Below, piece by piece: positions 7,636 to 15,817 of a DNA stretch of 22,188 bases. The notes beneath the pieces are model-generated. The model ran no database searches and was not told where the DNA came from. It was given only the letters and a program-made list of their open reading frames with translations. Both the position numbers and the translations under genes were made by a program. This DNA is from JAEZKC01 sp046538945 (GTDB taxonomy: Bacteria > Fibrobacterota > Chitinivibrionia > Chitinivibrionales > Chitinispirillaceae): NCBI GenBank assembly GCA_046538945.1, contig JBKHHW010000041.1, positions 1 to 22,188 on the forward strand. The letters run 5' to 3'. The number at the start of each line of letters is the position of its first letter. The first letter of the stretch is position 1.

Positions 7636-8706
7636 CTATGCCGCAGTTTTGTTCTTCAGTTTGAACACATAAGCCAGAATTTCCGCAACAGCCATGAAAA
7701 ACTCCATCGGAATCGGAAGACCGACTTCAATCTTATCATACATCGCTCTGGCCAACGGTTTATCCTCAACAATGGGAATATCATGTTCCTGAGCCATTTT
7801 CTTGATCCGCTCAGCAATGAAACGCTTTCCCTTGGCGAGCACGACGGGAGCATCATTCTCAGATGGTTCGTACTTCAGAGCAATGGCGATGTGGGTTGGG
7901 TTGGTAACCACCACAGTAGCCTGAGGAACCTCCTCCATCATACGCCTTCTGGCCATCTCCCTCTGAAGCGAACGGATACGGGATTTAACCTGCGGATCTC
8001 CGTCCATCTGCTTACGCTCCTCTTTCACTTCCTGATGAGTCATCTTGAGTTTCTTCTCATGTTCATACCGCTGGTAGGCGTAGTCGAGAACCGCCAGAAC
8101 CAGAAGAACAATTGCCGTCTTCAGAAGTATCTTGAACGCAGACGCCAAGGTGAAATGCCATATCGAAAGCACGGATGCATCAGACAATACAACAAGCTGT
8201 TCATATTCCCCTCTGATAGTATCGTATGCGATGTAGCCGATTACCACAAGTTTGAGAATGTTTTTTACCATCTCCACCAGCGACCGCATGGAAAACAGAC
8301 GCTGCGCCCCGCTTAACGGGTTGATTTTCTCCAACTTGGGCGTAATCGGTTCAAGTGTGAACAGAAGACCTATCTGAATGACATTTGCAGTCACGCCCGC
8401 TACCAGAATCGATCCGCACAAGGGCATAACCAGTTTGAAAATCAGAATGATAGTTTGACGGCCAAGATCAAGGCTTTGCCGCATACTCATGTCAGTCTGC
8501 GAACAGGTATGGATAAATTCCCTGATACTGGATGTAAGCTCCTCGATCATCCACGGACCGGCAAGTTTGAACATCAAAATGGCAACAAGGAGCACGAGCA
8601 CCGAATTCACTTCGGTACTTTTGGCAACAGTCCCCTTTTTTCGGGCATCCTGTCGCTTCTTCTCGGATGGCGCCTCGGTCTTTTCTTCTGCGGACTGTTC
8701 TGCCAT
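7636..8706 (-). CDS. flhB: FlhB, autocleaving substrate-specificity switch of flagellar export
   Basis: A 356-residue protein of the FlhB/YscU family. The N terminus is typical (EEKTEAPSEKKRQDARKKG). Four hydrophobic segments follow (around 34-50, 82-110, 145-165 and 188-210), then the charged linker and the autocleaving cytoplasmic domain with NPTH at 269-272, the same numbering as in Salmonella. Self-cleavage between Asn269 and Pro270 is needed to switch export from rod/hook to filament proteins, in response to FliK, which is encoded in the same operon. The start ATG at 8706 has only a weak ribosome site; the 70-base gap after fliR holds no other good start. Confidence 0.98.
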   Translation of the reverse strand: MAEQSAEEKTEAPSEKKRQDARKKGTVAKSTEVNSVLVLLVAILMFKLAGPWMIEELTSSIREFIHTCSQTDMSMRQSLDLGRQTIILIFKLVMPLCGSILVAGVTANVIQIGLLFTLEPITPKLEKINPLSGAQRLFSMRSLVEMVKNILKLVVIGYIAYDTIRGEYEQLVVLSDASVLSIWHFTLASAFKILLKTAIVLLVLAVLDYAYQRYEHEKKLKMTHQEVKEERKQMDGDPQVKSRIRSLQREMARRRMMEEVPQATVVVTNPTHIAIALKYEPSENDAPVVLAKGKRFIAERIKKMAQEHDIPIVEDKPLARAMYDKIEVGLPIPMEFFMAVAEILAYVFKLKNKTAA

Positions 8707-8776
8707 GAACGAATTCCCATCGGTTTCCCAGGATCACCTGAGCGCAGATCAATTTACTTGTAATTTTATCGTATTG

Positions 8777-9568
8777 TCAGCTCATAAGGTACAACAATTT
8801 CCAAATATCCTGCACAAGCGCCTCGACCATGCGCCTGAAAAGAGTTGCAAGCATCGGCAAAACGATTATAGTGGTGCCGATCCCCACGAAAATCTTCAAA
8901 GGCAGCCCCACAAAGAATATGTTTATCTGGGGCACCGTTCTAGCCACAATACCCATGGCTATTTCAGTCAAAAGCAGTGTAACGAATATCGGAGCAGCCA
9001 GCTTGAGGGCGATGATGAAAATGTCTGCAACCATAGCGGTGATATGGACAGTCATCTCACCCCCGGGAAAGCTTGCACCCATGAGTGGAATCAGCTCAAA
9101 GCTTTTCTGTATCGAGATCAGCATGAAATAGTGACCGTTGAAGAGCAGGAAGAGAATAGTGAAAAGCACCACCTGGAACTGTCCCAGAACCGTGGTGGAC
9201 TGATTTGTGATGGGATCGGCAAGCTCCACAAACCCGAATCCCATTTCCGTATCAATCAACCTTCCCGCAAACTGCACGGCGGCGAAGAGAAACGATGCCG
9301 CGAATCCTACAGCAAGACCAACCATCACTTCTTTGGCAACCAACAGAATAAACATCCCAGCAGAAAAACTGGCCGGGAGCTGAGGAAAGCCGGAAGCCAG
9401 CTGAGTGGAGAAAAGAGCGGCTGTGAGAAGGACAGAAAGAGCAACTTTGATTTGAACAGGTATGTTGCTTGCTCCGAAAATCGGAAGCAGCGACACCATG
9501 GTGACGACCCTGACAAACATGAGCAGGAAATACTGCACCTGGTCGGCCGAGACCATCAGCCCGCTCAT
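8777..9568 (-). CDS. fliR: FliR, flagellar export gate protein
   Basis: A very hydrophobic 263-residue protein with about six membrane segments and the family hallmarks: FLLMFVRVVTMVSLLPIFG near the N terminus, GFAASFLFAAVQFAGRLIDTEMGFG in the middle and RTVPQINIFFVGLPLKIFVG towards the end. FliR joins FliP and FliQ in the helical export gate above the inner membrane. ATG overlaps the fliQ stop as ATGA. Length matches the usual 250-265. Confidence 0.97.
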   Translation of the reverse strand: MSGLMVSADQVQYFLLMFVRVVTMVSLLPIFGASNIPVQIKVALSVLLTAALFSTQLASGFPQLPASFSAGMFILLVAKEVMVGLAVGFAASFLFAAVQFAGRLIDTEMGFGFVELADPITNQSTTVLGQFQVVLFTILFLLFNGHYFMLISIQKSFELIPLMGASFPGGEMTVHITAMVADIFIIALKLAAPIFVTLLLTEIAMGIVARTVPQINIFFVGLPLKIFVGIGTTIIVLPMLATLFRRMVEALVQDIWKLLYLMS

Positions 9569-9837
9569 CCGCCACCTACTCTGCCGATCATGTCGAACAG
9601 ACTGTATGTGTACTCGATAAGTTTAATCAGCATCCAGGGCATGAGAAGCAGAAGCACAAGTCCGATTCCGAGAATCTTGGGAATAAATGTCAATGTCATT
9701 TCGTGAATCTGAGTGACCGCCTGGAATATTCCCACCACCAGACCGATAACCAAACCCACTGCCAGAAGTGGACCCGAAATCAACAGGGTTATAAAAAGCG
9801 CCTGCCGGCCAATATCTACCACAACTGTAGGTTCCAT
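9565..9837 (-). CDS. fliQ: FliQ, flagellar export gate protein
   Basis: A 90-residue protein with two membrane helices (around 15-38 and 52-75) and the family signature QAVTQIHEMTLTFIPKI between them. It packs around the FliP-FliR core of the export gate. The open frame extends 11 residues further upstream, over the end of fliP; ATG at 9837 gives the standard FliQ start (MEPTVVVDIGRQAL) and usual length and is preceded by CAGGA. The stop overlaps the fliR start. Confidence 0.96.
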   Translation of the reverse strand: MEPTVVVDIGRQALFITLLISGPLLAVGLVIGLVVGIFQAVTQIHEMTLTFIPKILGIGLVLLLLMPWMLIKLIEYTYSLFDMIGRVGGG

Positions 9838-9850
9838 AGTCCTGAAATCC

Positions 9851-10681
9851 TTACCTGAACGATACCACAAGCTGACGGACTATCAGATGCCAACCATCAA
9901 CAAGCACAAAAAGAATGATCTTGAACGGCATAGAAATCATAACCGGCGGAAGCATCATCATACCCATGGAAAGAAGTACACTGGCAACCACCATGTCTAT
10001 GACCAGAAACGGGATAAAGAGAATAAACCCTATGATGAACCCGGTTTTCAATTCACTGGTGATGAACGCCGGAACAATCACCTCGAAAGGAAGGTCATCC
10101 ACGGTTCGGGGTGGAGGCGTGCGGGAGATGCGGACAAACAGAGCCACATCCTTTTCACTCACCTGGCGCAGCATGAAATTGCGCACAGGTTTACTGGCCA
10201 GATCAACCGCTTCCTTGAACTGTATATCCTTTGCAAGGTAGGGCTGGACCGCATTATCGTTTACTTCGGAAAACACCGGCATCATGACAAACAGCGTCAG
10301 AAAAAGAGAGAGGCCCACCATTATCTGATCCGGAGGCATGGTCTGGGTTCCAAGAGCTCGCCTGAGAAAGGACAGTACTATCACGATTCTCACAAACGAA
10401 GTGACCATTATGAGGATAGAGGGAGCAATGGCCAGTACTGTTATCAGAAAGAGGACCTGGAGTGCAACCGCGACATCCCCGGGCTCCTGCGTATCCGCTA
10501 CGGAAAGAGTCAGTTTGGGAATGGCCTGCGCCTGCAGAGCGGTAACGGCGGGACCGAGGATTACTGCAAGTGTGCAAAACGCGGCCCGCAGCCCTTTGGG
10601 AGATCTTCTTTTTCTGCTAAAGTCTTCGCCCTTATCGACCGAAACAGATACAGGAGGAGTAGAACCTTCTCTGAGAGTCAT
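9851..10681 (-). CDS. fliP: FliP, flagellar export gate protein, with an extended N terminus
   Basis: A 276-residue FliP, about 30 longer than enteric FliP. A charged stretch of about 30 residues precedes a cleavable signal-like segment (about 31-53: LRAAFCTLAVILGPAVTALQ). Family blocks then follow: VLFLITVLAIAPSILIMVTSF, RIVIVLSFLRRALGTQTMPP, an extracytoplasmic loop, and IPAFITSELK-like and GMMMLPPVMISMPFKIILF at the C-terminal helices. Five FliP subunits form most of the export gate pore. The only ATG is at 10681, overlapping the fliO stop by one base (TAATG), so the long N terminus is probably real unless an alternative start is used. Confidence 0.96.
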   Translation of the reverse strand: MTLREGSTPPVSVSVDKGEDFSRKRRSPKGLRAAFCTLAVILGPAVTALQAQAIPKLTLSVADTQEPGDVAVALQVLFLITVLAIAPSILIMVTSFVRIVIVLSFLRRALGTQTMPPDQIMVGLSLFLTLFVMMPVFSEVNDNAVQPYLAKDIQFKEAVDLASKPVRNFMLRQVSEKDVALFVRISRTPPPRTVDDLPFEVIVPAFITSELKTGFIIGFILFIPFLVIDMVVASVLLSMGMMMLPPVMISMPFKIILFVLVDGWHLIVRQLVVSFR

Positions 10682-11241
10682 TATGATTTCTTCATCTTTC
10701 CGAGAAAACTGTTGAAAGCATCTTTGAAATGCATGATGTTCGAACCGCCCCTGGAGGAGGAGATGATATCAATCGCCTTCTGCCCCTCAATTTTCTCCAG
10801 CAGCACGATATTTCCGGGAGTCTGGCCCAGCAGATACACTGTATCCATCACTCGGACCAGAACCGCATTCCTGTTCTGCCCAAAGGAGAGCACCTCGAGG
10901 ATGTCCATGCTCCCCCCACCCCCCACTTTTGAAGCTCCTGCCAGACCGGCTTTCTTCACCACCCAGGCGACGGCGAAAATCAGAGCTGTTATTATGGCCA
11001 GATATCCCATTATGCGCAGGATGACCAGGGCATAATTTTCCTGAGCACGCTGCACGGGAGGCTCCTCAGCCGTACTGAAAGAGGTATCTGTTCCGGTTGC
11101 GACAGTTTGGCGGACCTTGTTGATATCGAAACTACCTACTTCGTTTTCCTGCGCTACCAGAGATCCAGTACTAAAAACAAGAATAACCAGTGCAAGCGCA
11201 TGAATTCTGCCCATGCCCGGTATTCTGAAAACAATGCTCAT
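10681..11241 (-). CDS. fliO: FliO, flagellar export gate assembly protein
   Basis: A 186-residue protein at the usual position before fliP. It has a signal peptide (about 12-30, ending LVAQ), a short periplasmic stretch, one membrane helix at about 73-95 (YALVILRIMGYLAIITALIF) and a cytoplasmic domain with the FliO pattern: VLSFGQNRNAVLVRVMDTVYLLG. FliO helps assemble the FliP pentamer. Sequence conservation in this family is low, so position supports the call as much as sequence. Gap to fliY is 20 bases. Confidence 0.9.
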   Translation of the reverse strand: MSIVFRIPGMGRIHALALVILVFSTGSLVAQENEVGSFDINKVRQTVATGTDTSFSTAEEPPVQRAQENYALVILRIMGYLAIITALIFAVAWVVKKAGLAGASKVGGGGSMDILEVLSFGQNRNAVLVRVMDTVYLLGQTPGNIVLLEKIEGQKAIDIISSSRGGSNIMHFKDAFNSFLGKMKKS

Positions 11242-11261
11242 ATAAATGGGCCTTTCTTTGA

Positions 11262-12314
11262 TTACCGCAGGCTTTTTATTCTGTCTTCTGCGGAAACGAG
11301 AGATACAATGCGGATACCGAAGCTTTCATCCACCACAACAACTTCACCCTTGGCCACAACCTTGTTGTTCACAAGGAGATCAACAGGCTCACCGGCCATT
11401 TTGTCCAGCTCCACTATCGATCCTGGTGCAAGATCAAGAACCTTCTTTATCGACAGATCGGATTTACCCAGTTCGATATTGATTTCAAGCTCAACATCCA
11501 AAAGCAATTCGATGTTTTCCTTCGAACCCTGAAAAGAACTTCCACCGGAAACATCACTGCTATACTGTCCCAATGCGGAATCGGAACTGAAATCAGAACT
11601 CATCTTTGTCAGATCGTCCATTTCGGCCTGACTAAGCCCCACATCCAGTTCCTGATCTGAGGCAGTTTCAGATTCGGTCGACGCTTTTTTTTCTGCCAGC
11701 TGCGTACCGATACTTTCAGGAATGAGGAGTGCGACATAGGAATCCAACAGTCCTTCAACATTCATCTTGGCTATGGCCATATCCAGAGAGTCTGGCGGGA
11801 ACGGGGGGTTTTCCAATTCGAATTCTGCCACCTCGACAGAACCGGCCGAAATGGATTGCCCCAATTCGGCTCCCAGAGCAGTTGAAAATGCTCCCATCAC
11901 CTGATTGAACAATTCGCCAATTGCATCCTTGTGATCCTCGTTGTAATCCGCGCTCCCATCCCCCATCATCATCAGATCTGATAAAGTGGCAACGTCCTTT
12001 TTCTGCATGATAAGGTACATGTTACCGTCCAGACCGGACTTGAAGGAAAGGCTGAGCGAAACTACAACGGCTTTGATTTTCTCCTGAATGACAGAATAAT
12101 CAGCCTTTTCGCACAATTCGGCGACAAAGTCGACATTTTTTCCAATCACAGTGGACACTACAGTGCCGGCCTGACCGCAAAACAGATCAAACATCGAAGC
12201 TACGGCAGGAAGATGGTTAGACCCTTCAGCGCCGCTCTTTTCAGAACCGTTGCCATTATCCAATGCGCCTGACAGCAGACTGTCTATCTGATCCTGAGAT
12301 AAATAATCACTCAT
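11262..12314 (-). CDS. fliY: FliY: FliN-type motor switch protein with a CheC-like domain
   Basis: A 350-residue protein with three parts. The N-terminal peptide LSQDQIDSLL (5-14) matches the CheY-P binding peptide of FliM and FliY. A CheC-like domain (about 35-205) follows. A D-x3-E-x2-N phosphatase signature is visible at D130, E134 and N137; the equivalent first-half site (around 41-48, FDLFCGQA) lacks the Asn and looks dead. The C-terminal FliN (SpoA) domain at about 265-345 has the standard INIELGKSDLSIKKVLDLAPG and ending. A polar linker (206-262) contains LSQAEMDDL (227-235), resembling the N-terminal peptide. FliN/FliY forms the lower C-ring with FliM; FliY can also remove phosphate from CheY-P. 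It overlaps the fliM end by eight bases. No cheY follows, unlike in Bacillus. Confidence 0.92.
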   Translation of the reverse strand: MSDYLSQDQIDSLLSGALDNGNGSEKSGAEGSNHLPAVASMFDLFCGQAGTVVSTVIGKNVDFVAELCEKADYSVIQEKIKAVVVSLSLSFKSGLDGNMYLIMQKKDVATLSDLMMMGDGSADYNEDHKDAIGELFNQVMGAFSTALGAELGQSISAGSVEVAEFELENPPFPPDSLDMAIAKMNVEGLLDSYVALLIPESIGTQLAEKKASTESETASDQELDVGLSQAEMDDLTKMSSDFSSDSALGQYSSDVSGGSSFQGSKENIELLLDVELEINIELGKSDLSIKKVLDLAPGSIVELDKMAGEPVDLLVNNKVVAKGEVVVVDESFGIRIVSLVSAEDRIKSLR

Positions 12315-13329
12315 CGCAGCCAGGTACCTCCTGTTCCAGAATACGTGTAATTTTCACTGCCTTCTTTCTACCTATAAGACCTGATTTACCTGCCATTTTG
12401 GTTTTTCCGCCGATCTGTACCAGAAGATCGCTGTCAAACGGCTTATCCAAACACAACACATCGCCTCTCTGCAGCTGCAGCAGATCCCGGATGGAGAGTT
12501 TGGTTTTTCCGATAACCGTGGACAGGGGAAGATCCACTCCCTCGATCTCTTTCTGTATGACGTTTCTGGTTTCTGAAGTGGAAGCACTCTGGGAGGACAT
12601 CCAGTTCTCACCCGAAAGGTTGTTTATGACACTTTCAAGCAGCATGTAAGGAAAGCAGATGCTCATGAGCCCGGAGGCGTTCTGCATTCTGACCTCAAGA
12701 GAAATGAGAATGACAGTTTCCCCGGGAGGGGCGATCTGCACAAACTGAGGATTTGTTTCGTAGGTCTCTATCCTCGGTTCAAATTTTCCGATATGATCCC
12801 ATACCTCTCTGAGATCCGCCAGCCCTCGCTGCACGATGCGATGAATGACATTCTGTTCGATAAGAGTCAGTTCCCGATTCTGCTCTGAAGGGCGCCCCTG
12901 ACCTCCGAAAAGACGATCAATAATGAAAAACACCAGTGAAGGATTGATCTCCATAATGGCTGAACCTTCAAGAGGCTCCATTCTGAACACATGAATGCAG
13001 CTGGGATTGGAGATGGACATCACGAATTCAGAATAAGTGAGCTGGTCCACACTCACCAACTCTATCTCGACAAAGGTACGCAGAAAATTGGTCAGGGAAG
13101 TGGAAAACTGCCGCGCGTACCCCTCGTGCACGTTCTGCAGAGTACGCATCTGATCCTTTGAGACACGATCAGGCCGCCTGAAATCATAAAGCGAAAGCGA
13201 CCTTTCAGCTTCATCGTCGTGGCTTTCTGAGCTTCCGAAATGATCCACGCCTCCCAGATCCGAACCGTTCCCCGCAGAAACAGCCGAAAGCAGAGCGTCG
13301 ACCTCTTCTTGCGACAGTATATCACTCAC
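12307..13329 (-). CDS. fliM: FliM, flagellar motor switch protein
   Basis: A 340-residue switch protein. It has the CheY-P binding peptide LSQEEVDALLSA (5-16), then YDFRRPDRVSKDQMRTL, the CheC-like middle domain with the GGQG (142-145) loop that contacts FliG, and a C-terminal SpoA domain (about 255-330, LSTVIGKTKLSIRDLLQLQRGDV). FliM sets motor rotation direction by binding CheY-P. The start codon is GTG at 13329, supported by AAGGAG six bases upstream and by the near-identical start of the neighbouring fliY (MSDYLSQ). Eight-base overlap with fliY indicates coupled translation. Confidence 0.98.
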   Translation of the reverse strand: MSDILSQEEVDALLSAVSAGNGSDLGGVDHFGSSESHDDEAERSLSLYDFRRPDRVSKDQMRTLQNVHEGYARQFSTSLTNFLRTFVEIELVSVDQLTYSEFVMSISNPSCIHVFRMEPLEGSAIMEINPSLVFFIIDRLFGGQGRPSEQNRELTLIEQNVIHRIVQRGLADLREVWDHIGKFEPRIETYETNPQFVQIAPPGETVILISLEVRMQNASGLMSICFPYMLLESVINNLSGENWMSSQSASTSETRNVIQKEIEGVDLPLSTVIGKTKLSIRDLLQLQRGDVLCLDKPFDSDLLVQIGGKTKMAGKSGLIGRKKAVKITRILEQEVPGCDE

Positions 13330-13346
13330 GAATCACTCCTTATTAT

Positions 13347-13886
13347 CTACTGTATGATATACTGAGTGAAAAGTACATCATTCACCTTTCCCAGATCTGC
13401 AGGCAGAGTATTGTTTATCAGCCTTAGCAGATCTTTTCTGATTTTATTACGAGCATCCGGTTCAGTCACTTCAATGAGTGAGAGTTTCGACATATGATCC
13501 AGAAGCAGATCCTTGTGCCTGGGTGCTCTGCGCCTCAGCTCGGCCCCCAGCCTCTCATTTTTGGTTTCATACTCGAGTATAACCACAACTTTAAGGAAGC
13601 GTTCGCCGTCTGTTCCGGCGATGTTCACCACAGCTTCAATAGGAGCATCAATGGTGGTGGCTCCCATTTCGGTCATCTGCTCAGCGGCCAATGTCAGGGA
13701 ATCGGACCTCGCTTTTGCAGCCGCCTCTTCAGGATTTCCCGGTTTCGGTACCAGGAAATATACAACAGTTGTCTGTACTGCAAGTATAACTGCTAAAATA
13801 CCTAATAACAATATCTTATTGCCACTTTTAGCTGGCGATTTCTTCACTTCAGCATTCTGCTCGGGTTCGTTCTTCTTCTTGTTCAT
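13347..13886 (-). CDS. fliL: FliL, stator-associated membrane protein
   Basis: A 179-residue protein. A basic cytoplasmic tail precedes one membrane helix at about 24-46 (ILLLGILAVILAVQTTVV), followed by a periplasmic FliL domain with FLKVVVILEYETKNERLGAELRRR and the ending DVLFTQYIIQ, close to the family standard. FliL forms rings around stator units and supports torque. It lies after motA and motB, which matches this role. The start at 13886 has GGAG six bases upstream. The gap to the motB stop is 31 bases. Confidence 0.95.
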   Translation of the reverse strand: MNKKKNEPEQNAEVKKSPAKSGNKILLLGILAVILAVQTTVVYFLVPKPGNPEEAAAKARSDSLTLAAEQMTEMGATTIDAPIEAVVNIAGTDGERFLKVVVILEYETKNERLGAELRRRAPRHKDLLLDHMSKLSLIEVTEPDARNKIRKDLLRLINNTLPADLGKVNDVLFTQYIIQ

Positions 13887-13917
13887 TTCTCACTCCGGAA
13901 TTGAAATCTCTAGAAAA

Positions 13918-14652
13918 TCAGCTTTCGACTTTCTGCTCTTTTTTCTGAACATAATCAACATATATTTCTATGCGCCTGTTTATTCTGCGGTTATCGACAC
14001 TCGTGTTTGGCACCAGCGGTCTGTACTCCCCGTAGCCGATCGCACTCAGCCGTGCCGGATCTATACCTCCGCTTTTTGAGAGAAATTTGACCACATTCAG
14101 CGCACGAGCTGCCGACAGTTCCCAATTAGAAGGAAAGCGCACCGTGCGAATCGGAAGATCATCCGTGTGTCCCTCGACTCGGATCTGAGTGGACTGGACC
14201 TTGCTTATGATAAGGGCTATATCACGAAGCGCGGGAATCAGTTCAGACTTTATCTCCGCCTTCCCCACCTCAAACCCTATAGGATCAGCGATCCTTATGG
14301 CTATTCCGCTCTCTGTCACCTTGACCTTCACTGCATCATCCAGATTCTCACTCTTCACCGTCCGCTTTATTCTCCTGGCCGCATCCACAGCCATCCTCTT
14401 ATTCTGCTCATCGCCACCCAGCCTCGGGACAAGAATATCCTCTGTGATAAGCACAGACGGAAACGACTCGAGCACTCCGCTGAAGGCATTCTGGAAAGAG
14501 GATGCCGCAACATGGAATTTGGCCGCATCTATGGTGGACATTGCCAGAAGCATCACGAAAAAACAGAGAAGCAGCGTGCACATATCCCCCCAGGTGGTCA
14601 TGAACGCTGGTGCGCCCTTGGGCGGCTCGGCTGGTTTTTTCTTTCTGGCCAT
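13918..14652 (-). CDS. motB: MotB/PomB, stator subunit with peptidoglycan-binding OmpA domain
   Basis: A 244-residue stator protein with a basic N terminus, one membrane helix at about 18-40 and an OmpA-like domain at about 120-235 (RVEGHTDDLPI and NWELSAARALNVVKFL) that anchors to peptidoglycan. The ion-binding Asp is D23 (WGDMCTLLLCFFVMLL). The helix resembles sodium-type PomB, including Cys at Asp+7 (C30), more than E. coli MotB. It pairs with the MotA upstream, seven bases away. The start at 14652 has only a distant AAGGAG and may depend on translation from motA. Confidence 0.97.
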   Translation of the reverse strand: MARKKKPAEPPKGAPAFMTTWGDMCTLLLCFFVMLLAMSTIDAAKFHVAASSFQNAFSGVLESFPSVLITEDILVPRLGGDEQNKRMAVDAARRIKRTVKSENLDDAVKVKVTESGIAIRIADPIGFEVGKAEIKSELIPALRDIALIISKVQSTQIRVEGHTDDLPIRTVRFPSNWELSAARALNVVKFLSKSGGIDPARLSAIGYGEYRPLVPNTSVDNRRINRRIEIYVDYVQKKEQKVES

Positions 14653-14658
14653 TACAGT

Positions 14659-15426
14659 TTACTTCTCCTTCATAGCCGCAGCTCTCAGCCCCGGTTCAAG
14701 AAAGACGGTCAGTTTCTGCTCAACAATACGCGGATTATCCCCGGACTGAAGCGACATGATTCCCTCAAGCATCAGTTCTTTAATCAGAATCTCTTTTTTG
14801 GAATAAGTCTTGAGCTTTTCAACAATCGGCAGACATATCGCATTTGCCAGAATCGATCCGTAAAAAGTAGTGATGAGAGCCACGGCCATATTAGGGCCTA
14901 TCGATTCCACATCCTGCATGTTGCCCAGCATGAGTACCAGCCCCACCAGTGTCCCGATCATACCGAAGGAGGGTCCCATGGTGGCCAGAAAATCAAAAAT
15001 CTTGGCCCCCTCCTCATGCCTGCTTTCAGTGAAAGAGATTTCGGTCGAGAGTATGTCCTTAATGAGGTCAGGCTCTGTTCCGTCAACTGCAAGCTGAATC
15101 CCCTTTTTAAGGAAATCATCCTTGATTTCCATAGCACGCGCCTCCAGTGCCAGTATCCCCTCGCGCCTGGCCTGTTCCGCAAACTCGACCAGTTGCCGGA
15201 TGATATCTACCGGAGTTTCCTTTTTAACAAAAAAGGCATTCTTGAGTACACCCATGCTGTTCATCAACCTTGAAGCGGGAAATGCTGCAATGGTCGCCGC
15301 AACGGCTCCCCCGACAGTAATGAGCAATGAAGGCGGATCGATAAATGCAGCAATGTTGGGCAACTTGATTCCAAAAAGAACCAGCGCAGCTGCCAGCACC
15401 AAGCCAATAATGGTGGCCAGATCCAT
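14659..15426 (-). CDS. motA: MotA/PomA, stator ion channel subunit
   Basis: A 255-residue stator subunit with four membrane segments (about 2-20, 32-50, 150-170 and 182-202). It has the large cytoplasmic loop with QARREGILALE and the PSFGMIGTLVGLVLML and AVALITTFYGSILAN helices. It reads like PomA of Vibrio (MDLAT start, GIGPAMAVALLTT-like block, Thr at 159 and 186/187), which is the sodium-driven type. It couples ion flow to torque against FliG. ATG has AGGAG nine bases upstream. It follows flbD by 27 bases. Confidence 0.97.
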   Translation of the reverse strand: MDLATIIGLVLAAALVLFGIKLPNIAAFIDPPSLLITVGGAVAATIAAFPASRLMNSMGVLKNAFFVKKETPVDIIRQLVEFAEQARREGILALEARAMEIKDDFLKKGIQLAVDGTEPDLIKDILSTEISFTESRHEEGAKIFDFLATMGPSFGMIGTLVGLVLMLGNMQDVESIGPNMAVALITTFYGSILANAICLPIVEKLKTYSKKEILIKELMLEGIMSLQSGDNPRIVEQKLTVFLEPGLRAAAMKEK

Positions 15427-15453
15427 ACAGATCGACTCCTCTAATCTTGGAAA

Positions 15454-15684
15454 TTAATCTTTCCTATTCTTCTCTTCCGTACTCTTCTGAATCACCTGCA
15501 GCGCCTGAGCGCAGAGCTGTTTGTATTTGATGGTTTTACGCACCACCTCTTCAAGCGAGTTGTTGACTATGATCTTCTTGTTATTGACAAGAGTGATTAC
15601 CGTGTCGGGAGTGGCCTCGACTGTTTCAATCAGATCGGAATTCAGAATGAATTCCTGACCGTTCAATCTGCGTAAAGCTATCAT
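15454..15684 (-). CDS. flbD: FlbD/SwrD family flagellar protein
   Basis: A 76-residue protein with the FlbD family start MIALRRLNGQEFILNSDLIETVE and TPDTVITLVNNKKIIV block. The same family includes SwrD (YlzI) of Bacillus subtilis, which lies in the same place after flgE and raises flagellar motor power. The open frame reaches a TTG at 15717, but ATG at 15684, with a purine-rich GGGGAAAGAG before it, gives the usual family start. It is directly upstream of motA. Biochemical role unknown; this is not the sigma-54 regulator also called FlbD in Caulobacter. Confidence 0.92.
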   Translation of the reverse strand: MIALRRLNGQEFILNSDLIETVEATPDTVITLVNNKKIIVNNSLEEVVRKTIKYKQLCAQALQVIQKSTEEKNRKD

Positions 15685-15817
15685 CTCTTTCCCCGTTCCC
15701 TGCCAAGAACGTTTCAAACCACATGACGCCTCTGATTATACACTTCCGTATATTCATGTGCAACATGCATTTGAGTGTTCCTGACATCTTACAAATGTAC
15801 GACTGAATCAAGCCGGC

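Noticed and set aside
9838..9870. Longer FliQ beginning in the fliP end
   Set aside because: The extra 11 residues are not part of the family; ATG at 9837 fits length and start.
8489..11035. Long plus-strand reading frames opposite fliR, fliQ, fliP and fliO (405 and 440 codons)
   Set aside because: They lie opposite conserved flagellar genes, are rich in His, Arg, Gln and Asn as expected from antisense reading, match no family and lack good ribosome sites.
14167..15273. 368-codon plus-strand frame opposite motA and motB
   Set aside because: Antisense of two clear stator genes; composition is typical of a shadow frame.
15685..15717. Upstream TTG start for flbD giving 11 more residues
   Set aside because: The ATG at 15684 gives the standard family start; the TTG has no ribosome site.
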